Assembly: GCA_022747635.1 (NCBI GenBank)
Contig: JAKTNV010000001.1
Span: 45,052,946-45,116,945 of the forward strand
DNA: 64,000 nt
Direction: 5' to 3'
Source of the DNA: Hetaerina americana
Taxonomy: Eukaryota; Arthropoda; Insecta; Odonata; Calopterygidae
Notes under the pieces: model-generated
Databases searched by the model: none
Told to the model about the DNA's origin: nothing
The model's input: the letters and a program-made list of their open reading frames with translations, nothing else
Program-made: the position numbers and the translations under genes
Part shown: positions 35,640-46,870 of the stretch, piece after piece
Layout of the letters: each line of letters begins with the position of its first letter
How positions within the stretch are numbered: the first letter of the stretch is position 1

Positions 35640-37300
35640 TTGAAGGGGAAAATTAAACTACAAAAGAAAATAATGAAGATGGAAGGAAAGGTGGATACAT
35701 GAGAGACAAAAAAGATGAATTTGAGGAGAGTGGATGAAAAGAACTGGCTGGCTACAAACGAAAGTTTTTGGATTAGAATGGACGTAGACTAGCTGCGGGG
35801 AAGTTTCTGAGAGGGCGCTGCTGCCTGACATAAAGACCGAGGAAGAAGAGAATTGGGAGTTGGGAAGAGGTAGATGTAGTTGGCCCAAGAGGAGTTTGTC
35901 AGAAAGGGTAGAAAGGGAGAATGAGGTGGAGTTATGGCGTTAAGGTATACTAAAAGAGTTGGTAGGCAGATGGAGTAAGCAGACTCTGGGGGAATCGGAG
36001 GTGAGTGAGCCATAAAGAAATGCATAACGAGGAATTAGGAGGAAAAGTTGAGTCGGTAGGATGGAAATGTGCGAGGGAAGTAATGAGAGGAAGGCGGGAC
36101 GAAGGGAAGCGATAAAACGCCTTGACTTGAGGAGGAGTTATTTGAAGAAGATGAAGCCAGGAAGGTATTAGAATTGTGGCTAATGGGAGACTGTATGAGA
36201 GAGAGAGAGAGAGGAATAGAGATAAAGGGAAGGAAATGATAGCGGGAATCCTTGGAAAATAAACGCGTAGAAACGATGAAAGAGGAGAGTTGTTGAAGGG
36301 AGTGGAAAGCATATCCATACAAGGAAATGAGATGAAATGAGTACATAATTGTATGCTCTTAACGAATCAAACAGGGGAAAAACTGAAGCAAATAAGCACT
36401 AAGGGTTAAAGGAGACAATGCGGATAAAGCGGGGATGAAAGAAATAGGGCAAGGGATAGGGATTAAATTTGGCTGAGTAAGCACATAAATGAGAGCGGAA
36501 CGTTGGATAACAGTTGCGAGAGGCGGAAGGAAAAAGAAAGATAGTTTGAAACTTTTAAGGCCGGGAGACGTGGAAAGAAAGCAAAACGAATGGAAAAAGT
36601 GGAAGAATTGAGATGAGAATGAAAACAAGGTGGGATGACAGAGTGAGTTTTGAGGGAATAAAGTGTGAGGGTGGTAAGGGGGATCGGTAGGAGGGGTGGG
36701 AGAGTGAATTATGAACGGAAGAAGGACGAAGAAGGAAGAGGGGTTGAGGCAGGGTAGAATTTTAGGGGAGTAGAGGAAAGGGGGAGAAAGGAGTGGTGTC
36801 ACTAGGGTTTTGGAGGAGTGGAGGCTTTGGTGGGGAAAGGGAGGGCGGAGGTTGTCGAGCGAGGCATAATGAATGTCATCGGGACGTGCGATTGGCTGGG
36901 GCAATGAATGGATGGCGGACTCTTCTCTAACGATTTTGGTCCGTCGTGCGAGGCACAAGGTTGAGAGGGGGAATGGAAGGCATGCGATGTTTGCCGGGTT
37001 GAAAGTGGAAGAAAGGAGGATGAAGGGTATTGTTTGTAGTGGCACGGTGTGGTGAGAGAGGGGAAAGAGAGATGTGACGAAAATGGGGGCAAAGAATGGG
37101 AGAGGTTGTTAGAGAAACTGATGAGGAGGCATTGAAGTTGAGCGAAAAGAGTAGGGTGAGAGGCGTGGAAGGAAGGCGGAGTTGAAGGTTGGCCGAGGCG
37201 AAGAACAAGTAGTGAGCTGGATTACGCGATTTGATGAACCATTTTGGTTGATTAATGACTCCTTTGTATAACGTTAACGCCATTGCGGTGGGCCATATTT
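35640..37300. other. 1.6-kb purine-rich tract, no supported gene
   Basis: The plus strand is dominated by A and G throughout, including (GA)n at 36197-36214 and many GGAAG/GAGGA words at 36560-37060. The long minus frames (228 codons at 36359-37045, 122 at 35950-36318) translate to Ser/Pro/Leu/Phe low complexity, as expected from a polypyrimidine strand. No domain was recognised. The tract has triplex-forming potential. Confidence 0.45.
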
Positions 37301-40300
37301 TGGTTTCATCGCATATCCATGAATAGGAATCGATAAAATAGATAAGGCATGATTTGTTTAGGGTGTATTTGATTTTTAACTAAAGGTTTTATGGTCCATG
37401 TGTCATTCACAATTATTATCAACTTTTTAATTATAAGTTAGGTTAATTATAGGTCTTTATACTTCCCTCTTCGACTCTAACTTTCTTATGCCCGATGCTT
37501 TTCTGTCTTTCGTGGCCCTTGTCCCTTGGGCTTCCTCCTGGTATTTTCCCTTCTGTTTCTAGCAAAGTGATTGTGTCTCAAGTTGTTTGGTCAATCCATT
37601 TGGCTCTTTTGTCCTAATTTTGTACAACAATGCCTCTCTTATCTTCTTTATTCGCTTCTTACAGACTTTGTTTTCCTGTTTCTTTCTTTGCCTTTCGATC
37701 TAGAAGTCATTTTAAGGCAAGATTAATTCCGCAGAAGCTAACCTCAGTCAAATTATCTCCCTTTCTAGCCAGAAAATTCGTATTTTGCTCATGTTCATTA
37801 CCAAGAGGTTTATTATTACCAAAATCATTTCCGGTAGAATATCTGCAGTGAGTTTTTTTCGTACTTGATGCTTACATTCTGCGCATTTCTTTGATAAGGA
37901 AATCCAAGGAAGCGATATTGTGTACGGAAAACATTGGCCGGAGAAGGAAAACATAACTCAAGAGTTCATCCTAAGTTTGAAAGATGAGAATGGAAAGGGG
38001 TATGAATGAGAAAAGTTTTCGCTTTTGAGAGAAACAGATGGAATATCGAAAATAATAGAACGGCCTGAAAGTATAGCAGAGAAAAGAATAAACGGATATC
38101 CTTTGTTTTATGATGAAACGAGGAGCATAGAGACTGTGATACCTTTGCGCAGCTGGAAAGTAGTGGTAGATTCACAGAACGGATTGTTCACTCGCAGTTT
38201 GCGTTCAAAAGGAAAGAAAATGTAAAAAGAGGGCCACTGCAACGCTGTTATAGAAGCAAGATTACCGGAGAGGTAAGGACCTAACTCATTTACGGAACAA
38301 TATTAACATAACTACATGGGACAGAAGAGTGGATGAGAGAATCGGGTGGAATGAAAAAATCGTATCGATTGAATCGTAGGCGGATCGTGGGAAAAGGGTG
38401 ACATCGTGGAAAGCCCGAAGAGAGGGAGACCTTGGTTGGAGCAAGAAGGATGAGCGAGGGTTAGGAGGAGGACGACAGGGGAAGACAGGAAGCTCAGGGT
38501 GCGGAATCTAAAGTCCCCCTTCAATATTACCTTTCCTTCCCCACATCATTCCCTCTTCCAGTTGCACGCCTCCTTTCCGTACCCTCCCACTTCATCCATC
38601 CTTCCTTTTGAGTTGAGGAAGACACCATCTCCTCCCATAGTCCCGAGTTTAGATTCCATTAAGTACTCCCGAAGTTTGCAAATATCCGGTTTCCGTGGGC
38701 TCCCCCGGAATAAATTGGGGTCCTATTCCTTCTGGGCCAGCTTCCATGATTGTCTTTTTCTTCATCTTCAGCTATATTTGGTCTTTTCATGAGCTTGTTA
38801 ACTCGTAGCAATCTCTAGGCCTGTGCCATTTCTCCGGTACCAAGGTTGTTCGATTGGAATGATTCCCGATTTTTTCTCCGTAGGAGAATACGAAAATTTA
38901 CTGTTTTATGAAGGATAATGTTTATGATTTTTAGGGTAGTAAGCATTTTATCATATTCAGTTTTCCTTTTATATTTGGAATTTTATGTGGAAAAAAGTGG
39001 GGAAATTTGGGGGCAAGAAAAATTTATATCCGAGAGGGGAACTTATATTTGGGTAATTATTTTTTTCTTTGTCTATGATCACTCGCTCCTTCGCTGTGTG
39101 CGACACCATGTTATTTTCATCTCATTAATTTGATCCTTCAACTCTTAATGTATCTTTTGTTTGTTATCAGGGTTTGATTGCCATCAGGGTTGAATTTGAA
39201 TCAGCCTCGGTTTATGTTAAATTGTTTTATTACACTGTACAACGTTACTTCTCTTTGTCTCAGACTTCATTGTTTACTGTTTGCTTCGCTAAAGGAAACC
39301 TCGGAGAAGAATATCTCATTAAAGTGCCTGTTTACGTGCTATCGGTTACATTCTTTTTTCGTGCCATCATTTCATGATTTACAATTTTTAGAGTTTCTTT
39401 TTGACTTGTTTTTCGTCTTTGGCATTGCACCAAAACTTGTGAACTTAAAGAGACAATGTCCTTTCATGAATTAAAATTAATCAATCATTATTAGCCCCCA
39501 AGAAAAATGTTTTTCAGCCTTAAGGCAGACTTTAATGTCCTCGACGAGGGAAACTGCTTTTATTCTCGCAAATAATTATTTTTTTATCTTTACAGTTGAA
39601 ACTATGTCATATCACTTTTTTTGTAGGGTAAGAATAAATTTGGTTTATCTGATAATACGCGATTGAAAACTTTCATTGTCATGAAAGTCATATTTGAACA
39701 AGTTTAAAATACAAATTAGTTAATCAAATTTAAATCTATGCTGTAGAAGGTTGATAATACTCGAATGTTAAATTTGTGAGCTGCAAAATAATTCCAACAT
39801 GTGCTTATGATTATTTTAAGGCTTTCCTTTGCTATAAATATGACGAGCTTTTTCTAAATTGCTTCGTAAGTCGATCCCATAAATTTTTCTCCGGACGTGG
39901 TGATAGTTTGAAGTAACTATTTCAGTAATACAGCATTGGATTCGCATTTAGCAAAATATATACCTTGATCGTCATAGGAAAAGTATGGCTTTTACAGCTG
40001 AAGTTTTTATTTACTATTGACAAGTTTTAACGACATACGTAACATTTAAATCTGGTATAGGTAGTGTTTTAAGCCGTAACTCAGTCTAAAAGAAATGAAA
40101 GTAAGAGCACGGGTATGGAATATTAAGGAATTTATGTCCTAAATGCGCGGGTGAATGTGTCACTTTAGTTGATATATTAATAACGAGTGAACAAATTAAA
40201 GCTACCGTATTCATGCATATTAGATATGATGAGTTAATACAGTTTTTTTAGTTAATTTGAGTTTCTTCTTAATTTTCAACGTGCTTAAATACTTATTTTG

Positions 40301-41900
40301 CGCTAGTTTTGAGGCGCCAATATTTGAGACTAAGTGCTTTTTTTCCACAAGTTGATCAATATTATTTGAACAAACGTGGTTAGGTGCTGTTATGCTAACT
40401 AGTTACAATTATCATTTAACCGTGCAAATGCTTTTGGTTTTTTTGAGAACGAATTGAATGTGTACACCATTAATACATAATTATTCTGTTCGTAGTCCTC
40501 TGACATGAAAGCATGTATCTAATTTTGTATTATCGATATCAATTTCTATGAAATCTAACACGGCTGGACCATATTTATCATCTTCATTTAATAGAGTGTA
40601 TTTAGCTTTAAAAATAGAGGAATTTTATGAAAATGGTATAGAGTTCACATCTAGATACAAACCTCCTTAACTTGAAAGCAAACCTTAATGAAAATATGCA
40701 ATTATTATGCGAAATGTATGCATGTATTCACAATCGGACTATTCCACCCCAGTTTATTTAACAGTGTACTATACTATCATATATACATTTGTATACCAAT
40801 ATCACCATCTCTAATGTATATCTGACATCACAACCATTATCCATTTGATGGAACAATATAATATTTTTCGGTATTTTCAAAAATTAATGATTAAGAGATT
40901 AATTTGGTCGAAGTTAAAAATATTCCCTCTGATTTTAATATTGTTTTGATTGTTTGAAAAGGGTTGACTTGTTTTGAACATCATTATTATAATATTGTGA
41001 TTAAGGGGCCTAATGTTGAATTATAAATATTTTATTTTGCCGGATTATCGTAACCATTACTCAAATAGTTCATCGGGCATTCCACCATTTGTAATTCAAA
41101 AGACTCCACTTTAATTTGTTGGACATTTATGCTAAACATATTGCGTAAAAATATTGAAACACAACACATATACTTCACATCCCACATTATCATAGCTAAT
41201 AACGTCGCTATTTTTTATAAAATATTAGTTAGCTCTTCACACATGTTATTAAGTCGTAAATGAAATAACGGCATTTTATAGAGCCAATTTAAGCCGTAAA
41301 AGGTAATTATCATAATATATTGTAGGATAAAGGTGAATATTTTACCATATATCGGTTTTAGGAGGTTCTCTAAAGGTTTACTGGCATTAAATTGTTCTAT
41401 TAAGCTTACGGAATAATATTTGTTTGACGTATGAATATGAAAATTTCCAAAATTATCATAACTGATGTTAATCTATAACTATTGTATCCTTATATTGACG
41501 TGAGATTTAGAATTAGAATTTTCCGATGATAACTATCTCTGTGGAGGCCACGAAAACTTGATAAGGTCTCAGTTATGTAATGAAATCCCTCCTGTATCGG
41601 AGTCACCGATTCTATGTTATTTGTCATGCGTAAAGGGTATTTTTTATGTTATGATCCCATCAGAATTTCTAATTACCACTTAGCGTTACGTGAATTAACA
41701 TTCGATAACAGGATAATATGACGTATTTAAAAAGTGTTTTATTCGTGAAAAATATTCTCCAGCTTAGTAAATCCCATTGAAAATACTGCAAATTAAATAG
41801 TAAATAGATATGCACATTTTTTTTGCTTTATGATACATAAAAGCGTGAATTCCGATGCCACCTCACAAATAGATATAAATGTGATTACTCGATTGTTAAT
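37301..41900. other. AT-rich non-coding stretch
   Basis: No gene, element end or RNA gene was recognised. Short frames at 37630-37851, 38499-38792 and 39174-39474 lack recognisable domains. A pyrimidine-rich patch lies at 38510-38650. Confidence 0.45.
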
Positions 41901-42822
41901 GAATTAGATTACATAAGTAAATCCAAATGATGACGGCTAATCCACATAGAGGGAGGCATCTGACGTAGTAGGGTTAACTCGGCTTTGAAACAATTCCCTG
42001 ACAGATTCACTGCAGTAAGGATATTTCTTTGGTGGCTTCGCCATCCTTGGTATTAGCAAAGTAAATGGAATGGCGTCTGCCTGTGTACATTTGGCTCTAC
42101 TGTATTCTTTCCGGAAACGCACTTAAGAATCTCGATAAAAATCTTTCTATGTATCCTCTTCATTTTTATCGAGCTCCGTTGTGACGTCGTGCACCGAAGT
42201 GGAAATTTGCGAGGCAGGAAAATCATTGTCTCATTCTACTTCCGAGGTTTCCTCGGCGCAGTCGTCCGACGATTCCGGATCTGGCAGCAATACAGGGTCC
42301 TTTGGTGTCGCTGATCCTTCCAGCCACGGTGATTCCTCAGAGAGTTACTCATCACGGGATTCTTCTCCTCAAGCACATGTGCTGTGTTGGTCTTAGCAGG
42401 GAGCTAGCTGTTCAATAAAGTGTACAACGTTAGTGTAGAGGGGTGAGACTTTTCTGACTGGAGAAGTTGAATCAGTTTCTGGCGTAGTTAGTTAGGCTCT
42501 CCCTCCTCCATCCGCGACCTCAAAAAGGTTGTGCAGCGAGGCCGAACGTCCTGCTGCTGCCTCGTTCGTCTCCTCGTTCGGTACTGGATCTGTTGGGTAC
42601 TATGATGGTAGGCTGCGGTTGGGGAAATATTTGGGCCGGATGATTGAGAAGCTTGTTTCCCGTCGAGTCCTGCCGTTTGATGGCAGTTTCCTTACCATGG
42701 ACTTACTACATGGCAAGGAGTTCGTTGACGGTCGTACACGATGACTTGCGCGGCATCGGAGAGATATTGAATCTAATCGTGCAAATCCCGACGTCTAAGC
42801 GTGCATGGGTCGTATTAACCTT

Positions 42823-42870
42823 CATTGAATGGAATTATCTCACTCTCATTGAATGGCATTATCTCAGTCT
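42823..42870 (+). repeat. Tandem duplication of a 24-base unit
   Basis: Units 42823-42846 and 42847-42870 begin CATTGAATGG and differ at two positions. They abut the left arm of the hairpin that follows. Confidence 0.85.
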
Positions 42871-42911
42871 CTGCATGAAGCCTGGGGTGAAAACCCCAGG
42901 CTTCATGCAGA
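42870..42911. repeat. Perfect 19-bp hairpin with GAAA tetraloop
   Basis: Arms 42870-42888 and 42893-42911 are exact reverse complements closed by GAAA, a stable GNRA-type loop if transcribed. The stem is GC-rich in its upper part (CCTGGGGT/ACCCCAGG). No T-run follows immediately. It may be a structural end of an undescribed mobile element or a recent snap-back duplication. Confidence 0.85.
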
Positions 42912-43118
42912 CAGCATCCCCAGGCTGCTCGCTTGCGTACTCATTAAAGGGGTCTAGAGCACACCCTCCACCACTGTTCTTGATCTTCAACCGACTGTTG
43001 TTCCAGGCTTTACCCTTTACCCCACTTGTATACCAACCCAGACGCTAAACCGGGTTGCATGGATAATATATGAATATACATATACGTTTATACATACCTA
43101 CTTAAACATTAATATTTA

Positions 43119-43121
<3 letters not shown>

Positions 43122-43170
<49 letters not shown>
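43122..43170. repeat. (TA)n microsatellite
   Basis: About 24 TA units. It forms the left border of the inverted-repeat element that follows. Confidence 0.97.
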
Positions 43171-43176
<6 letters not shown>

Positions 43177-43213
43177 GATTATAACATTTATACGCAGAAT
43201 CACATAGAAAGGT

Positions 43214-43524
43214 CACTCGCATATCTCGTTGAAGTTTCGACGGCACGGCTGTCGTCCTTAGAATATCGTTCTCGGGGGATGAGCGGGGAGGACGTATGTG
43301 TGGGATAAGGGAGAAAGAGGTAAAAGGCGAATAGGGAATGGACAAGGGGGTGAGAGGGGATGTGTAAGCGCCTGATGAATGGTTTCAGTTGTCTAAGTTC
43401 AGCCCGTGAGGTTTATACCTCTCCCCCCTCACCTATGCACCCATATCCCTTCCGCTCTTTCCCCGAGAACGGTATTCGGAAGATGACGGCCGGGCCGTTT
43501 AAACGTCAACAAGATGTGAGAGTG
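43214..43524. repeat. 311-bp imperfect inverted-repeat (foldback/MITE-like) element
   Basis: The left arm (43214-43320) aligns with the complement of the right arm (43418-43524). Shared words in order are CACTC, ATCT-GTTGA, GTTT, ACGGC-CGGC-GTC, GAATA-CGTTCTCGGGG, GAGCGG and GAGG, about three quarters identical by eye. The spacer is about 97 bases. The ends begin CACTC and end GAGTG. There is no coding capacity. The layout fits a non-autonomous element or a long double-stranded RNA source. No clear target duplication is seen next to the arms. Confidence 0.6.
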
Positions 43525-43565
43525 GTGCAAATATTTTAATCAAATTATATGCATATAGATGTATG

Positions 43566-43569
43566 TATA

Positions 43570-43629
<60 letters not shown>

Positions 43630-43660
43630 TACGAGTATATGTGTATATATATATATATAC
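43566..43660. repeat. (TA)n microsatellite with short (AC)n and (GT) interruptions
   Basis: Runs of TA at about 43566-43620 and 43643-43659, joined by ACACACACAT. Confidence 0.93.
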
Positions 43661-43934
43661 ATATCGGTAGTACAGGGGTAGAGCGTTGGACTACTGACCG
43701 AAGGGCCCGGGTCCAGCCTCTCTGGGCACCTGCAGTGTTACACTAGCTATGTGATTTTTCGGGAACCAGATCTTACTGGAAAACCATAATCTGCGCAGGG
43801 AAAGGAACTGATTACCCTGCCCCATACCCTGATGTGTGAATTTCACACGTCATCGAGCTCAGTCTTGGGTAAATTCTACCATCACCAGCGAAAACGACCT
43901 TCGGGTTGCTTACTATGTTTATGGTTTATAAAAA
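43661..43934 (+). repeat. tRNA-derived SINE, near full length, with TA-microsatellite tail
   Basis: The head GGTAGTACAGGGGTAG (43666-43681) and a B-box-like GGGTCCAGCCT (43709-43719) give a tRNA-like promoter. The body of about 215 bases ends in TGGGTAAATTCTACCATCA, CGACCTTCGGGTTGC, then TATGTTTATGGTTTATAA and directly a long (TA)n. The same 3' block recurs at 50740-50815, again followed by (TA)n, so it is a multi-copy family. Pol III transcription is inferred from the boxes. Confidence 0.72.
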
Positions 43935-44071
<137 letters not shown>

Positions 44072-44189
44072 GATTATTATTTATTTAATTTTTGGTGTTC
44101 TACCGGGTAAGTCCGTTTTAGATGAACACAGTGTATAGAATTTTGCAAAAAATCATTTACTTGCCTCTCTGAACACGGAACACAACCAC

Positions 44190-44590
44190 CTGACATCGGG
44201 TACGACGGTAAGTCCCTCTTCAATTTCGCATAATTGTTTCCTCCTTTCACGTCATTTAATTACTTCCCCCTCCTGTCTTGCTTAACTTTCTCCCGTCTAT
44301 CGCAGGCTTCAACATCCCATCCCAATCAAAACGCTCTGAATCCATCTTTCCTGCCTCCTTTGGATTTCTCCCTAAAATCCTCTTTCCTCCCCTAGTATGC
44401 CTAACACTCTCATTTGTTTAATATTTTGTCCTTTTAATCTTTCCCATCCTTCTTCACACCAACCACATTTAAAAGCCTCTAGTCTACACCTATCATCTTG
44501 CTTCCATGACTATGTTTCCGCACAGAACAAATCTACAGTCCATATTAAAGCTTGTGCGAAGATTTTCTTCATCCATATGCATATAATACA
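44190..44590 (-). mobile_element. RTE-like LINE C-terminal fragment (copy H), minus strand
   Basis: The minus strand decodes, through frameshifts, to FAQALIWTVDLFCAETWSWKQ near 44560-44500, then CRLEAFKC (near 44490) and a basic tail. This is the same C-terminal signature as copy D (LYGAETWSLRQ, RLETFQLW). The 3' UTR start (complement near 44215-44235) resembles the GCGAAATTGAAG word of copy D. It is 5'-truncated beside the TA microsatellite at 44633. Confidence 0.65.
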
Positions 44591-44626
44591 TATAAATATA
44601 TAAAATATTATTAAATATTTATAATA

Positions 44627-44770
<144 letters not shown>

Positions 44771-44772
44771 TA

Positions 44773-45330
44773 CAGGGTTCGTCCGGAAAATAAGTGTACT
44801 GAGCTCAGGAAAACAAACTTATTACACTTTTACATATCTTAAGCTAATATTCCTCAAAATAGGACCCTTGTGAGTCGATACACTTGTTCCAGCTGCGTTC
44901 CCATTCCTGGAACGCTCCCGCGAAGGCATCATCGGGAACCTCTCGAAGACTCGTCGTCTACCTCTTCTCTGCCCTCCACGAACATCTTGTGCCACCGAAA
45001 GATCATGTTTCTGGACATGGCTGACTCCCCGTAAGCCTGGTTAATCATACCGACAGTTTCGGTAGACGATTTCCCAAGCTTTACCGCAAATTTGATCGAA
45101 TAACGCTGCTCCAAAAACTTCGGCATCGTGTTCCGTGACGTGGGTCGAAACGTGGAGGTTCGCGTTAACAGAGCTCCTCACTACACCACAGCTCAGAGCC
45201 GACTGCCTTTTTTAGCGTCGCTTGCCAACATACCCCCCTCCAATCGCAGCCCGTCAGAGCGGTGCTGGGCGCGCCTGGAGCGGCGCGCCCAGCCCAGGAG
45301 TCAGTACACTTATTTTCCGGACGAACCCTG
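44773..45330 (-). mobile_element. Internally deleted mariner with perfect 30-bp TIRs
   Basis: Ends 44773-44802 and 45301-45330 are exact 30-bp inverted repeats beginning CAGGGTTCGTCCGGAAAATA. They are flanked by TA at 44771-44772 and 45331-45332. At 558 bp it is less than half a normal mariner. On the minus strand it keeps a transposase N-terminus and the last residues of its C-terminus, joined by an internal deletion near 44945. A 12-bp perfect GC-rich stem (45264-45275 with 45282-45293) lies in the leader. It cannot encode an active enzyme but could be mobilised in trans. Confidence 0.92.
44844..45126 (-). pseudogene. Mariner transposase remnant (N- and C-termini only)
   Basis: From the ATG at 45124-45126 the frame reads MPKFLEQRYSIKFAVKLGK, then the first helix-turn-helix ending FRWHKMFVEGREEVDDES. 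It then jumps, in another phase, to EVPDDAFAGAFQEWERSWNK and CIDSQGSYFEEY with a stop at 44844-44846. Both catalytic regions (GDE, HDN, PDLAP) are lost. The N-terminus is related to, but distinct from, that of the copy at 62066-62993. Confidence 0.85.
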
Positions 45331-45349
45331 TATGTGTGTATGCGTGTGA

Positions 45350-45880
45350 GGCCTTCTTTAGGTCAGGTCCTTTCTGAAATGTGAGTGTCCTTTTACATGT
45401 TCTATTGCATCGTCCAAATGCTATAAGGCTCTCGTGAGTGCTTCTATATCATGCTGTGCTTCTACCTGTGTGGAATGCGTGCCTACTCCCAGCAGAAAAG
45501 TTTTCTTGACCGGTACATGACAAGACCGTATTCTTGTCTGACATTTGGAAATAGGAAGCTCTTAACCTATAGCTAGCATTTAAATGAATACCTTCGGTTT
45601 AGGCCAGAGGTTCACCTCCCCTTCGCGATTATTTCACGCGTAAAGGCTGAGACCCTGAGGAAAAATGAGGCATAAATTACACTTATAAGTCGAACAAACT
45701 CCACTTTCTGAGTCTTAAATTTGCCCATCACGGCTCGCGATGTTAAGTTATTCTGGAAAACTGCTGAGGAAGATAGCATTCCATTTAACGAGGGAAAATT
45801 GCATCAGGCACCTCGCTTGCGATAGCCAGCAAGAAACGCCCATCCGTCTTTGGATACGTCCATCCATTCTTTCTTACATC
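45350..45880. other. Non-coding stretch
   Basis: Nothing was recognised. Confidence 0.35.
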
Positions 45881-46870
45881 TAGAACGTGTCTAAAGGATG
45901 CCGGCCGGAAATTTATAAAGCAACCTTAAGCTGGCATAAAGTGAAGAAGGGGATCGAGGTGGAATTACCCCGTTTAAGTGCATCCGTTGCGGGTACAAGA
46001 AGGTGCAAAAGAGCCGGTGGCCACTTTTTTCCTCTCCAGGAAAACCTTGTGTTCCTCCTTTTCTTCACTTTTCTTGTCTGGAAGGAAGAATCCCCATCCT
46101 TCCTTCCAGTGGCCTCCTCGGAGGGATTTAATTAAGGTGTCATCCGTTATCTCCCATTGCAGAGGGAGAGAGAGAGAGGTGGGGGGGCAAGGTCTTGCTT
46201 CCCGCCCTCTCTTCTTCTCCTCTTGTGGCGCGCCCTCACTCTTATACACCGAACGGCCTCCCCCTCCCACTGCCTACCGTCGCCACCGTCTCAACCCATC
46301 GCATAGCACACACGCCCTCGCATCCTTCTCGAGAGCTTTCATCTTCTACTCCTCCCGGAAGATGGCTCTGGAATCTCCACTAAAAAGCAACGAGCACCGC
46401 CCGATATTTCATCTCCGCGGAACCACCGTTCCTCTGCGCGCCCATCCCACAACCCCCCATTCCCCCATCTTGCCCCGCCGTCCGCCCCCTTCCTTCTTAT
46501 ACCCATTCCCACGTCTCTCCCAATCCCCCCTTGCATCTCTCGCCGCCTCTCACCTCGTCCAACAATTTCTTCCTTCGTCCATCTCTGCCACAGACGATGC
46601 TCTCCCAAATCTTCTCTGCCGTTCCTCACCTCCCGCCAAGCCTGGGTCAATCGCATCCATCCCTCGATTTGTCTCTTATGCTTCCTCTCTTGAAATATTT
46701 CAAGGTTTGTCATCCTTTTCCCTTCTTTGCCCGCCTATATCTCTCTCACTCAGACTTCCGCATCACTTTGGATTCGCCCCCTCGTCTTACTCCTTTTGTT
46801 TGCTTTGCTGTTGTATCGTTTGGATGGGATTCCTCACGATGGAAGTATAACTTGAATTTTTTGGCACTCC
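45881..46870. other. Pyrimidine-rich GC island with a 290-codon frame of doubtful reality
   Basis: The plus strand is C/T-rich at 46195-46800. A 290-codon frame (45978-46850) is the longest non-transposon frame in the window. It is Ser/Pro/Leu/Arg low complexity, has no domain, and is overlapped by other long frames in the same strand and opposite strand (46339-46713 minus). I consider it a composition effect. A host gene or promoter here remains possible. Confidence 0.3.

Larger units (their letters stand above)
41901..43050. other. GC-richer block of unknown origin with a Ser/Asp-rich frame
   Basis: Composition changes sharply from the AT-rich left flank. A plus frame at 42181-42396 is rich in Ser, Asp and Gly (SSAQSSDDSGSGSNTGSF). 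A second at 42529-42744 reads LRLGKYLGRMIEKLVSRRV, and a minus frame at 41937-42122 is basic. None matches a family I recognise. The block could be a decayed transposon or a host exon. It ends with the tandem duplication and hairpin at 42823-42911. Confidence 0.35.

Noticed and set aside
36359..37045. 228-codon minus-strand frame
   Set aside because: It is Ser/Pro/Leu low complexity from a polypyrimidine strand, with no domain and other overlapping frames of the same kind.
37430..37960. Possible minus-strand LINE tail
   Set aside because: A few residues (KWIDQ) recall RTE C-termini, but the order and flanks do not match the other copies.
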